DNA of 64,000 bases from VXNE01 sp965205735 (lineage in GTDB: Bacteria; Pseudomonadota; Gammaproteobacteria; Pseudomonadales; Azotimanducaceae). The notes under the pieces were generated by a model that worked only from the letters and a program-made list of their open reading frames with translations, had not been told where the DNA came from and searched no databases. The DNA is taken from the NCBI GenBank assembly GCA_965205735.1, contig OZ242179.1, positions 1,550,001 through 1,614,000 on the forward strand, written 5' to 3'. A program made the position numbers and the translations under genes. Of the stretch, positions 1 through 7,829 are shown piece after piece (positions within the stretch are counted from its first letter, which is position 1; every line of letters begins with the position of its first letter).

Positions 1-191
1 AGCGGGTGGTCGCGGTCGCGTCGACGAGCCGCCGGGTAGCCGAGCAGGACCTGATCGACTTCGCGCACGAACACCTGGCCGGATACAAGTCGCCCAAGCG
101 GATCCTGTTTGTCGAAGAGGTCAGGCGCGGTCCGAACGGCAAGGCGGACTACAAGTGGGCGCGGTCGGAAGCCGAGCGCGCGTTTACCTAG
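1..191 (+). CDS. Acyl-CoA synthetase (AMP-binding), C-terminal end only
   Basis: The window opens inside this gene; the frame is open from base 3 to a TAG at 189-191, and the upstream part is not visible. The surviving ~62 residues are the mobile C-terminal subdomain of an ANL-superfamily adenylating enzyme: they contain LAGYKSPKRILFVEE and then PNGKADYKWA, whose lysine matches the catalytic lysine of the A10 motif in fatty acyl-CoA ligases. The family makes acyl-CoA from fatty acid, ATP and CoA in the cytosol. A DUF385 protein follows after 12 bases, preceded by a GGAGG ribosome-binding site, and a second acyl-CoA ligase follows that, so the three probably form one lipid or xenobiotic catabolic operon. 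Substrate cannot be inferred from the fragment. Confidence 0.8.
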   Translation, partial: RVVAVASTSRRVAEQDLIDFAHEHLAGYKSPKRILFVEEVRRGPNGKADYKWARSEAERAFT

Positions 192-203
192 CGGAGGCAA
201 CAC

Positions 204-662
204 ATGAAAATCCCCGAACCCCTCTTTGCGCTGATCAACCCCGCCATGCGGCTGCTGTTGCGTTCGCCCCTGCATGGTCCGATGAGCAGGAGCGTGATGC
301 TCATTTCATTCAAGGGGCGCGTCACCGGGCGCACCTACACGACGCCGGTACGCTACGTTCAGGAAGGCGCGAAGATTCGCTGTCATACCAACAGGGACGC
401 CAGGTGGTGGCCGAACCTGAAGCATGACTCCACGGTGGTGCTGCGCATCAGGGGACGCGATGTCGTGTGCTCCGCCAGCGTCATCGACGACGATCCGGCG
501 ACCATCCGCGAACTGTTGGCCAGCTATCTCACGCAGTTTCCCGCAGACGCCGCGTATCACGACGTGGGTCTGCAGGGGGACAGAACACCGGTTCCGGAGG
601 ATCTCGACCGCGCGTCATCCCACTCGATCGTCGTCGAGGCGACGCCCCTCGCGGACCGATAG
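204..662 (+). CDS. Deazaflavin-dependent nitroreductase family protein (DUF385)
   Basis: This 152-residue protein has the features of the DUF385/Ddn family of split-barrel, deazaflavin (F420)-dependent reductases: a central GRVTGRTYTTPVRYV segment, then RWWPNLKHDSTVVLRIRGRD, where family members bind the cofactor phosphate and form the beta barrel. Length is normal for the family. The ATG at 204 is preceded by GGAGG at good spacing. It lies 12 bases after one acyl-CoA synthetase and 14 bases before another, suggesting co-transcription with lipid activation genes. Family members reduce quinones, nitro compounds or enones. Use of F420 rather than a flavin cannot be shown from this sequence, and no F420 biosynthesis gene lies in the window. 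Confidence 0.75.
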   Translation: MKIPEPLFALINPAMRLLLRSPLHGPMSRSVMLISFKGRVTGRTYTTPVRYVQEGAKIRCHTNRDARWWPNLKHDSTVVLRIRGRDVVCSASVIDDDPATIRELLASYLTQFPADAAYHDVGLQGDRTPVPEDLDRASSHSIVVEATPLADR

Positions 663-676
663 GGAAGCCGCATAGC

Positions 677-2341
677 ATGGGGATGCAACACACGCCCCTC
701 TTGATGTCGCGACTCATCGACCGCGGCGCGACGGTGGCCCCCGAAGCGGAGATTGTCACCGCCACGCAGACCGGAACGCGCCGCCAGACCTACCGCGAGA
801 CGCGCGACCGCGCGCATCAGTTGGCACATGCGTTGCGCGACGCGGGCATCGGTATTGGTGACCGCGTCGGCACCTTCATGTGGAATGGATCGCGCCACCT
901 GGAGGCCTACCATGCTACGGCCGGCATGGGCGCGGTATTGCACACCCTGAACCTGCGCCTGTCCGAGCACGACCTCGAATACATCATCAACCATGGCGGC
1001 GACAGGCTGATCATCGTCGATGCCGACGTGCTGCCGCTCCTGGAAAGGCTGGCCGGACGAATCCCGAGCGTCGAGAAAGTCGTCGTCGCCGTGGAGGACG
1101 GTTTCGAGGACTGGTCTACATCGGTGGCGGATGCGGTCGATTACGAGGAATTCATTGCGAACAGGCCGAGCAGGTTCGAGTGGCCCCGGATCGACGAGAA
1201 TTCGGCGCTCGGGCTGTGCTACACGAGCGGAACAACGGGGGATCCCAAGGGCGTCGAATACGAGCACCGGGCACAGTACCTGCACACGATGGCGATCTGC
1301 ATGGCCGACGCCATGGCGCTGTCGGCCACCGACGCGATCTGCGGCATCGTGCCCATGTTCCACGCCATGGGCTGGGGCATCCCATGGAGCGCCCTGATGC
1401 TGGGCTGCAAGCAGGTCATGCCGCACCGCTTCATGGACCCGGCGCGACTACTGCGATTGATCGCCGACGAAGGGGTAACCATGTCGGCGGGCGTGCCGAC
1501 CATATGGCAGGGCGTGAAGGCTGTCCTCGAAGCCGATCGGGACACGTACGATCTGACCCGGCTGTCAAGGCTGACCTGCGGCGGCTCCGCGCCGCCGTCT
1601 TCAATGATCCGCTGGTATTGGGACACCCTCGGCATAGACATGATTCAGGGCTGGGGGCTGACGGAAACGAGTCCCTTGGCGACGCTGTCGCGCCGCGTGA
1701 TGAAACATGCGGACCGCGAGTTATCCGTAGACGCGCAGTTCGAGAATGTCGCCAAGGCGGGGCAACTCCTGCCAGGCCTGGAACTCGACATCTTCGACGA
1801 GGCGTTCCGCCCGCTGCCCCACGACGGCGAATCCACCGGCGAGATTCTGATTCGCGGACCGTGGATCTGTTCGGAGTACTACAGGAATCCCCAGCCAGAA
1901 CGGTTTCGGGGAGACTGGTTGATCACGGGCGATGTCGGCAGGATCGACCCGGAGGAATATCTCATCATCTCCGACCGCTCGAAGGATCTGGTGAAGAGCG
2001 GCGGCGAGTGGATCTCTTCGGTAGACCTCGAGAATCACCTCGTAGCGCTGGAGGCAGTGGCACAGGCGTGCGTCGTCGCGCAACCGCACCCCAAGTGGGA
2101 CGAGCGGCCAGTGGCGCTGATCGTTCGCGCCGGGGATGTCGATATCGAGATGGAACAGGTCATCGCGCACTGCGCAACGCGGTTCGCCAGGTGGCAACTG
2201 CCGGACGACGTGCTGTTCGTCGCCTCCATTCCGCTCACCTCCACGGGCAAGATGGACAAGAAGGTGGTCCGGGCGCGTCTCGCGGCGGAAGGCTACAGGT
2301 TGCCGGAGTTCAGAGAGGGCTCTTCAGCGAGCACCGACTGA
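677..2341 (+). CDS. Medium/long-chain fatty acid-CoA ligase (AMP-binding)
   Basis: This 554-residue ANL-superfamily enzyme is predicted to activate fatty acids to acyl-CoA via an acyl-adenylate. Motifs in order: the phosphate-binding loop CYTSGTTGDPKGVEYEH, the aromatic/adenine region GWGLTETSPLA, the hinge region YLIISDRSKDLVKSGGEWIS, and the C-terminal TSTGKMDKKVV with the catalytic lysine. The overall pattern resembles AlkK-type medium-chain acyl-CoA ligases. The frame stays open upstream to 467, but that part overlaps the DUF385 gene and has no family resemblance, so I placed the start at ATG 677, where homology to the family begins. It ends 14 bases before the convergent dihydroorotase. 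Confidence 0.88.
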   Translation: MGMQHTPLLMSRLIDRGATVAPEAEIVTATQTGTRRQTYRETRDRAHQLAHALRDAGIGIGDRVGTFMWNGSRHLEAYHATAGMGAVLHTLNLRLSEHDLEYIINHGGDRLIIVDADVLPLLERLAGRIPSVEKVVVAVEDGFEDWSTSVADAVDYEEFIANRPSRFEWPRIDENSALGLCYTSGTTGDPKGVEYEHRAQYLHTMAICMADAMALSATDAICGIVPMFHAMGWGIPWSALMLGCKQVMPHRFMDPARLLRLIADEGVTMSAGVPTIWQGVKAVLEADRDTYDLTRLSRLTCGGSAPPSSMIRWYWDTLGIDMIQGWGLTETSPLATLSRRVMKHADRELSVDAQFENVAKAGQLLPGLELDIFDEAFRPLPHDGESTGEILIRGPWICSEYYRNPQPERFRGDWLITGDVGRIDPEEYLIISDRSKDLVKSGGEWISSVDLENHLVALEAVAQACVVAQPHPKWDERPVALIVRAGDVDIEMEQVIAHCATRFARWQLPDDVLFVASIPLTSTGKMDKKVVRARLAAEGYRLPEFREGSSASTD

Positions 2342-2355
2342 GGCCGCAAGGGAAA

Positions 2356-3669
2356 CTAGCGGTCGAATTCCAGCGCCATGGCGCGAGACGGCGATTGCAA
2401 CTCGCCGTTCGCAAACACCAGGTGTCCGTTCAAGAACGTGTGCGTGACACGCGACGCGAAAGTCATTCCGGAAAATGGCGACCAGCCGCACTTGTAGAGC
2501 AGGCTTTCGTCGTCGACCACCGTCGTCTGGCGCGGGTCGATCAACACCAGGTCCGCCCAATACCCTTCGCGCAGAAAGCCGCGCTCCTTGACGCCGAATC
2601 TGAGCGCGGGCGCATGGGCCGTCTTCTGCACGACCGTCTCCACCGGCATGTGCTCCAGCAGCGTCAGCAGCGCGTGCTGCACCAACGGCATGCCCGCCGG
2701 CGCATCGATATAGCGCTGAAGCTTCTCTTCGCGCGTGTGCGGCGCATGATCAGTCGCCACAATGTCGATGCGGTCGTCCAGCACCGCCGCCCGCAACGCT
2801 CGCTTGTCATTCGGTGTCTTGATCGCCGGATTGCACTTGATGTCCGCACCGCGCGCCGCATAGTCCGTCTCGTCGAAGAACAGATGGTGCACGCAGACCT
2901 CGGCCGTGATGCGCTTGTCTTCGACGGCACCCGGCTGGAACAGTTCCAGTTCGCGCGCGGTCGTCAGGTGCAGCACGTGCAGCCTGCTGCCGTGGCGAGT
3001 CGCCAGTTCCACGGCGAGACTCGACGACTTGTAGCAGGCTTCCTCGGAACGAATCCGGGGATGCATTTCCATGGGGATCGCATCGCCGTACACCGCGCGC
3101 GCCCGCGCCTCGTTGGCGAGGATCGTCGGCGTATCCTCGCAGTGTGTCGCAATGACCAGCGGGCTCGACGCGAAGATGCCTTCCAGGGTCTTTTCGTCGT
3201 CCACCAGCATGTTGCCCGTGGAGGCCCCCATGAACACCTTGACGCCGCATGCCTTCAAGGGGTCGACGGCCTTGATCGCTTCGAGATTGTCGTTCGTGGC
3301 GCCGAAATAGAACGCGTAGTTGGCAGCCGATTTCGCCGCCGCGCGTCGATGCTTGTCGTCCAGGGCACGCGCGTCGATGGTCTGCGGCACGCAGTTGGGC
3401 ATCTCCATGTAGCTCGTCACGCCACCCGCCAGCGCGGCCGCGGATTCCGTCGCTATGGTCCCCTTGTGCTCGAAACCGGGCTCGCGGAAGTGCACCTGGT
3501 CATCGATCATCCCCGGAAGCAGCCACGCGCCGGCGGCGTCAATCTCGACGGCGCCCGCGACCGCTCCCCCGATCCGCTCGATGCGTCCATCCCGCATGGC
3601 GAGATCGCCCTCGATGATCGCGCCTTCGTTGACGATCCGAGCGTCCTTGATGACGGTCATTGAACCCAT
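2356..3669 (-). CDS. Dihydroorotase-like amidohydrolase
   Basis: This 437-residue amidohydrolase-superfamily protein best matches dihydroorotase, which cyclises carbamoyl-aspartate to dihydroorotate in pyrimidine synthesis. Visible features are the N-terminal metal site IDDQVHFREPG (about residues 55-65), a lysine in GVKVFMGASTGNM, histidines in IATHCED and LHVLHLTTARE, and the catalytic aspartate in IVATDHAPHTREEK. Unusually, the canonical HxH at the first metal site reads Q-V-H: residue 58 is glutamine where most dihydroorotases have histidine. I recall the same DDQVHFREPG variant in some annotated dihydroorotases (for example from Bacteroidetes), so loss of function is not implied. M4 is an alternative start. 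No other pyrimidine gene is adjacent. A related hydantoinase or allantoinase activity is possible. Confidence 0.8.
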   Translation of the reverse strand: MGSMTVIKDARIVNEGAIIEGDLAMRDGRIERIGGAVAGAVEIDAAGAWLLPGMIDDQVHFREPGFEHKGTIATESAAALAGGVTSYMEMPNCVPQTIDARALDDKHRRAAAKSAANYAFYFGATNDNLEAIKAVDPLKACGVKVFMGASTGNMLVDDEKTLEGIFASSPLVIATHCEDTPTILANEARARAVYGDAIPMEMHPRIRSEEACYKSSSLAVELATRHGSRLHVLHLTTARELELFQPGAVEDKRITAEVCVHHLFFDETDYAARGADIKCNPAIKTPNDKRALRAAVLDDRIDIVATDHAPHTREEKLQRYIDAPAGMPLVQHALLTLLEHMPVETVVQKTAHAPALRFGVKERGFLREGYWADLVLIDPRQTTVVDDESLLYKCGWSPFSGMTFASRVTHTFLNGHLVFANGELQSPSRAMALEFDR

Positions 3670-3681
3670 ACGACTAGTGTC

Positions 3682-6012
3682 TCACCCGTCCAGCAACTCC
3701 GAGAGCTTCGCGTGCAACTGGTCCCCGCGCACGTACTTCCCGACGATCACGCCGTCGGCGTCTAGCAGGAGGTTCATGGGTATGCCGAGCACCCCGAACT
3801 GCGCCGGAATGGGGCTGTCGTAACCCTTCAGGTCGCCGGTATTGATCCAGGTGATGCCGTCCTCGACGGACGCTTCCTCCCAGTCCTCCCGATCCTCGTC
3901 CAGAGAAAAGGCGAAGATGCCGAAGCCGCGTTCTCCAAACTGTTCGACGGCCATCTTCAAGTTGGGCACTTCGGCCCGGCAAGGGCCGCACCAGGACGCC
4001 CAGAACTCGATCAGCACAACCTCGTTATCGGCCAGCGAATCCAGGAGACCGTAGGTCTCGCCATCCAGACCAAGCGCCGAAAAAACCTCGACCTTGTCGC
4101 CTACCTTGACCATTCGCGCCGTTTCAGCCAGACGCATTCCGGTCTGGGTCCGGGTACGAAACGCGCTCGCCGCTGCCGGCAGTTTGACAACGGCCTCGAG
4201 CTGGTCCAGGCGTTCGAGGGCAGCGGTGCCACCCAGTCCACCCATCTCGATGGCGAAGAAGCTGGCCAGCGGATCGTCGTCCGACAGCGCGATTTCGCGC
4301 AGCGGTTCGACGCGAACGCGCCTGAGTTCCCTGTACAGATCCCAGGCTTTCTCGGTAAGGGCCTCGCGTTCCGGCCCTTCTTCGAGGTCCGCCTTCGCCG
4401 CCATCACCTCGGCATAGTCACGAACGGCATCCCGATATTCCTCGGTGTCCCGCCAAACGGCCATCACGCGTTGGTTGTACGGCCCGCCGTCGGCCAGGAG
4501 TCCGACCACCGGGCCGCCGTGGCGAATTCTGATCTCTCCCGGTTCCAGGATGAATTCCGCGCTCCCCCGGGAGTTCCCCTCCGCATCCTTGGCGCTAAGC
4601 GAGACGCGGCCCATATCGTCTTTGGTCACCTGGCCCGCGAGGCGAAAACGTCCGTTCCAGATCGGTGCCCGGGCCAGTTCCTCGCTCGATGCGAGAACGG
4701 CGGACGACCGGGTGAGGGTGACTTCGCCGGCCTTGACCGCGTCAGCCACATCGCCAACGATGACGTAGTCGGGCCCGTCGACGCGCGCGAACAAATCCTC
4801 GAGCTTTCTTCGGAGATGGTGCCGCCGCAGGTCGGTGGCAACGATTTCGCCGGTGGCCGAATCCACCAGGTAACTGTCGGGCACGCCCCGGACCTTGTAG
4901 GCGGCGGGTGCCTGGGCTTCCCGGCCCATCCCGAGATCGATCCACGGCAGATCCTCCTCGGCTGACGCCACCTCCCATGCTTCACGATCATCGTCGATGG
5001 TGACCGAGACGATCTCGAAGCCCTTGTCGCGGTAAAGCGCGTAAGCCTCCTTCATATGCGGAAACTCCACCCGGCAGGAACCGCACCAGGACGCCCAGAA
5101 ATCGAGCAGCACGTAGCGGCTGTTGGCACGCACCTCGGCCAGTTGCACCGACTCGCCTTCGAGCGTTTCGGCGGTGAAGTCCAGGCTCAAGTCACCGACT
5201 GCCAACTGCTGCTCCCGCTGCCAACGCTCCTCTGCCGCCTCCGCCCCCGCGAGACGTTCGACGACCCAGGGATCGTCCGGCGTGAGTTCCGCGAGTCCTC
5301 GCAGAGCTTCCAGCATCCACGGGCCGATCAACCACGCCGACTCGATCGCGAGCCGCCTTACCTTCGGGTCCGGGTGGGTGCGGGCGACCCTGGACATGCC
5401 CTCCATCTCAAGCGACCCCACCTTTCGGCTCGCCTCGACCATGCGGTCCCAGCGCAGTTCTTCAGCCTCCTTCGACGCGCCTTCGACCGGGGTCTGCAAC
5501 CGTTTCAGCTCGGCATCCGCCGCCACGTATTTCTCCGAGAGCCGCCACGCGTTGTACACGGCGTCGTTGTAGTAGCCACCTTCCACCACGAAACGGCTAG
5601 ATCTGGACATTCGCAGTTTCATTTCGCCCGGCTCCAGGATGAAGCGCAGTCCGCTGACCGGCGCCCAGCGCTGGCCCTCCGGGCCCACCGCGTTTTGGAC
5701 GTAGAAGGTGGCGCGCCGGGGCTCGTCTACGGCGACTTCCAGGCGGAATTTGCCGTCCGGACCGATCGGCACGCTGGCGATGACGCCGGGCGTGGATTGA
5801 GTGGAGGATTGCTCATCGCCCGGCGTCTCCGACGAGGTGGACCCCACCATCATCACGGCGCCGCCACCGGCGCGGGCCGGGTCGGACACTACGAAGTCAC
5901 CGTTCGTGTACACGGCGGAAACATCGCCTTCGAGCACCATCACCGACACTTGGTCGGCGAAGACCGGCGACATGCCGAGCAGGCCCAACATCAACCAACG
6001 CGCGATTCCCAT
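3682..6012 (-). CDS. Exported protein with two tandem DUF4369-like/TlpA thioredoxin modules
   Basis: This 776-residue protein starts with an apparent signal peptide (MGIARWLMLGLLGMSPVFA) and contains the same architecture twice: a DUF4369-like beta region ending in an ILEPGE motif (about 125 and 490), an alpha-helical linker, and a TlpA/AhpC-type thioredoxin domain. The redox motifs are WASWCGSCR (Cys310, Cys313) and WASWCGPCR (Cys675, Cys678). Each thioredoxin domain keeps a late cis-proline-like segment (VRGVPDSYLVD and VLGIPMNLLLD). Single-module versions are periplasmic thiol-disulfide reductases, so this is predicted to act in the periplasm on disulfides or as a reductant relay. Two modules with different CxxC dipeptides (GS versus GP) may differ in redox potential. 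It ends 12 bases from the dihydroorotase start and may share its transcript. Confidence 0.82.
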   Translation of the reverse strand: MGIARWLMLGLLGMSPVFADQVSVMVLEGDVSAVYTNGDFVVSDPARAGGGAVMMVGSTSSETPGDEQSSTQSTPGVIASVPIGPDGKFRLEVAVDEPRRATFYVQNAVGPEGQRWAPVSGLRFILEPGEMKLRMSRSSRFVVEGGYYNDAVYNAWRLSEKYVAADAELKRLQTPVEGASKEAEELRWDRMVEASRKVGSLEMEGMSRVARTHPDPKVRRLAIESAWLIGPWMLEALRGLAELTPDDPWVVERLAGAEAAEERWQREQQLAVGDLSLDFTAETLEGESVQLAEVRANSRYVLLDFWASWCGSCRVEFPHMKEAYALYRDKGFEIVSVTIDDDREAWEVASAEEDLPWIDLGMGREAQAPAAYKVRGVPDSYLVDSATGEIVATDLRRHHLRRKLEDLFARVDGPDYVIVGDVADAVKAGEVTLTRSSAVLASSEELARAPIWNGRFRLAGQVTKDDMGRVSLSAKDAEGNSRGSAEFILEPGEIRIRHGGPVVGLLADGGPYNQRVMAVWRDTEEYRDAVRDYAEVMAAKADLEEGPEREALTEKAWDLYRELRRVRVEPLREIALSDDDPLASFFAIEMGGLGGTAALERLDQLEAVVKLPAAASAFRTRTQTGMRLAETARMVKVGDKVEVFSALGLDGETYGLLDSLADNEVVLIEFWASWCGPCRAEVPNLKMAVEQFGERGFGIFAFSLDEDREDWEEASVEDGITWINTGDLKGYDSPIPAQFGVLGIPMNLLLDADGVIVGKYVRGDQLHAKLSELLDG

Positions 6013-6083
6013 GCTCGTGGCTCATTGAGCTTCCCACCATCCCACCGATCACTTCGCCGCGCAAGCCCGAGAACAGCGCACCA

Positions 6084-6157
6084 CGTCGGCGAAGACCCGG
6101 CGACATGCCCAACCCTGATAGGCCGAACGTCAACCACGCGCGCGCAAGTTCCCATGG
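6084..6157 (-). repeat. Decayed copy of the 5' end of the double-thioredoxin gene
   Basis: The segment resembles 5948-6013, the signal-peptide-coding start of the neighbouring thioredoxin gene. Both contain tcggcgaagacc, ggcgacatgcc, a ggcc-aac-tcaacca run and an acgcgcg stretch before cccatg, with small insertions in this copy. It has no long open frame, so it is best read as the remnant of a tandem duplication. The 6013-6374 interval otherwise holds only the glcD promoter and leader and no gene I can support. Confidence 0.6.
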
Positions 6158-6313
6158 CAAACGGTTCCACCTCGTGGCTCTTTGGTCTTCCTGTATTTGA
6201 CCTTACTCCCGCATTGAGAATGGCCTGTCCATGGGAGCCGGGCACATCCATGGGTGGCGGGAGCCGGCATCCGATACTTGTGCTGTGCGTTTCGTGCCTG
6301 TCCCGAGTCACCG

Positions 6314-6338
6314 CGCCGCGTATAATTGTGTCGCGGCG
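6314..6338 (+). promoter_or_regulatory. Putative glcDEF promoter -10 inside an inverted repeat
   Basis: A perfect -10 hexamer TATAAT at 6321-6326 is flanked by the inverted repeat CGCCGCG (6314-6320) and CGCGGCG (6332-6338). I see no convincing -35. An inverted repeat around the -10 would suit a repressor or activator of the glycolate operon. Inference only. Confidence 0.45.
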
Positions 6339-6348
6339 GCGACAACCC

Positions 6349-6368
6349 AAGGAGGGCGTTACACGCCC
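6349..6368 (+). promoter_or_regulatory. Shine-Dalgarno partly inside a small hairpin before glcD
   Basis: AAGGAGGG at 6349-6356 is an excellent ribosome-binding sequence, but it lies 18 bases from the glcD ATG at 6375. GGGCGT (6354-6359) pairs with ACGCCC (6363-6368) around a TAC loop, which would either hide the end of the Shine-Dalgarno or shorten its effective distance to the start codon. It may be a translational control element. Confidence 0.35.
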
Positions 6369-6374
6369 AGGTTC

Positions 6375-7829
6375 ATGCGCAACCCCCGAGTCATCAAGCT
6401 GCTGCGCGATCAACTACCCGCCGGCAACGTCGTCACCGACACCCACGCGTTGACGCCTTTCGAGACCGACGGCCTCACCGCGATCAGGCAGAAGCCTTGG
6501 GTCGTGGTACTTGCCGAGACGGTCGATCAGGTTCGCGCGGTCCTGCGCATCTGCCGCGAGAATGCGGTGCCGGTAGTGACGCGCGGCGCAGGAACCGGCC
6601 TTTCCGGCGGCGCGCGCCCCCTGGCGGAGGGTGTCCTGCTGACGCTCACGAAGATGAACCGAATCCTGGAAGTCGACGCAGATGCTTGCGTGGCGCGCGT
6701 CGAGCCCGGCGTCCCCAATGCGAAGATCACCGAGGCGGCCGCGCCCTTTGGCCTCTACTACGCGCCGGACCCGTCGTCGCAGATCGCCTGCAGTATTGGC
6801 GGCAACGTGGCGGAAAACTCCGGCGGCGTGCACTGTCTGAAGTACGGCCTGACGCTGCACAACGTGCTCGGCATCACGGTGCAAACCCTCGAAGGCGACG
6901 AACTGGTCCTCGGCGGCAGGACGCTCGACGCGCCCGGATACGACCTCATGGCCGCGATGGTGGGTTCGGAAGGGATGCTCGGCGTCGTCACCGAAGTCGT
7001 GGTGAAACTGCTTCCCGAACCGTTTGCGAAGCGCGTTCTGCTGGCCGCGTTCGACGACATCCGCCGCGCCGGCGATGCCGTCGCGTCGATCATTCGCGGC
7101 GGGGTCATTCCGGCGGGACTGGAAATGATGGACGCGCTCGCGATCAACGCAGCCGAAGACTATGTCCACGCGGGCTATCCGCGCGACGCGGCGGCGATTC
7201 TGCTGTGCGAACTCGATGGCACCGAAGACGGCGTCAACGCGGACGTCGATATCGTGCGGGGCATCCTCGATCAGGCCGGCGCCGTGGATGTGCGCATCGC
7301 CTCGGGTGAGGCCGAGCGCGAAGCGCTCTGGCGCGGACGCAAGGCGGCTTTCCCGGCGGCGGGCAGGATGGCACCCGACTACTACTGCATGGACGGCACG
7401 ATTCCGCGGCGCGAACTCGGAAGCGTGCTGACCGAGATTGGCGCACTGTCGGAGCGTTTCGGGCTCCCCGTCGCCAACGTCTTTCACGCCGGCGATGGCA
7501 ATCTGCATCCGCTCATCCTGTACGACTCCAACCAGCCGGGAGAAACTCAGAAAGCCGAGCAATTCGGCGGCGAGATTCTCAAGCTCTGCGTCGCTCGAGG
7601 CGGCACCGTCACGGGAGAGCATGGCGTCGGCGTAGAGAAGCTGGACGCGATGTGCGCCCAGTTCACGGATGCCGAACTCGACCAGTTCCATCGCCTGAAG
7701 GCGGCCTTCGACCCCGCCGGCCTGATGAACCCCGGCAAGGCGATCCCGACCCTCGCCCGTTGCTCGGAACTCGGCGGCATGCATGTCCGCGGCGGCGCAC
7801 TGCCGCACCCGGAACTGGAACGCTTCTAG
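6375..7829 (+). CDS. glcD: Glycolate oxidase, FAD-linked subunit GlcD
   Basis: This 484-residue flavoprotein is the catalytic FAD subunit of glycolate dehydrogenase, oxidising glycolate to glyoxylate. It carries the PCMH-type FAD-binding domain, with VTRGAGTGLSGGARPL at residues 69-84 and CSIGGNVAENSGGVHCLKYG further on, and the C-terminal FAD-oxidase domain with HAGDGNLHP and GTVTGEHGVGVEK, typical of GlcD and D-lactate dehydrogenases. ATG 6375 fits the family N-terminus; the open frame continues upstream to 6231 without homology. Its stop overlaps the GTG start of glcE (TAGTG), indicating translational coupling in a glcDEF operon. The adjacent E and F subunits distinguish it from a stand-alone D-lactate dehydrogenase. 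Confidence 0.93.
   Translation: MRNPRVIKLLRDQLPAGNVVTDTHALTPFETDGLTAIRQKPWVVVLAETVDQVRAVLRICRENAVPVVTRGAGTGLSGGARPLAEGVLLTLTKMNRILEVDADACVARVEPGVPNAKITEAAAPFGLYYAPDPSSQIACSIGGNVAENSGGVHCLKYGLTLHNVLGITVQTLEGDELVLGGRTLDAPGYDLMAAMVGSEGMLGVVTEVVVKLLPEPFAKRVLLAAFDDIRRAGDAVASIIRGGVIPAGLEMMDALAINAAEDYVHAGYPRDAAAILLCELDGTEDGVNADVDIVRGILDQAGAVDVRIASGEAEREALWRGRKAAFPAAGRMAPDYYCMDGTIPRRELGSVLTEIGALSERFGLPVANVFHAGDGNLHPLILYDSNQPGETQKAEQFGGEILKLCVARGGTVTGEHGVGVEKLDAMCAQFTDAELDQFHRLKAAFDPAGLMNPGKAIPTLARCSELGGMHVRGGALPHPELERF

Noticed and set aside
880..3663. A 927-codon open frame on the + strand
   Set aside because: It is arginine-rich shadow sequence antisense to the dihydroorotase and out of frame with the acyl-CoA ligase; no family resemblance. 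High GC content makes long spurious frames.
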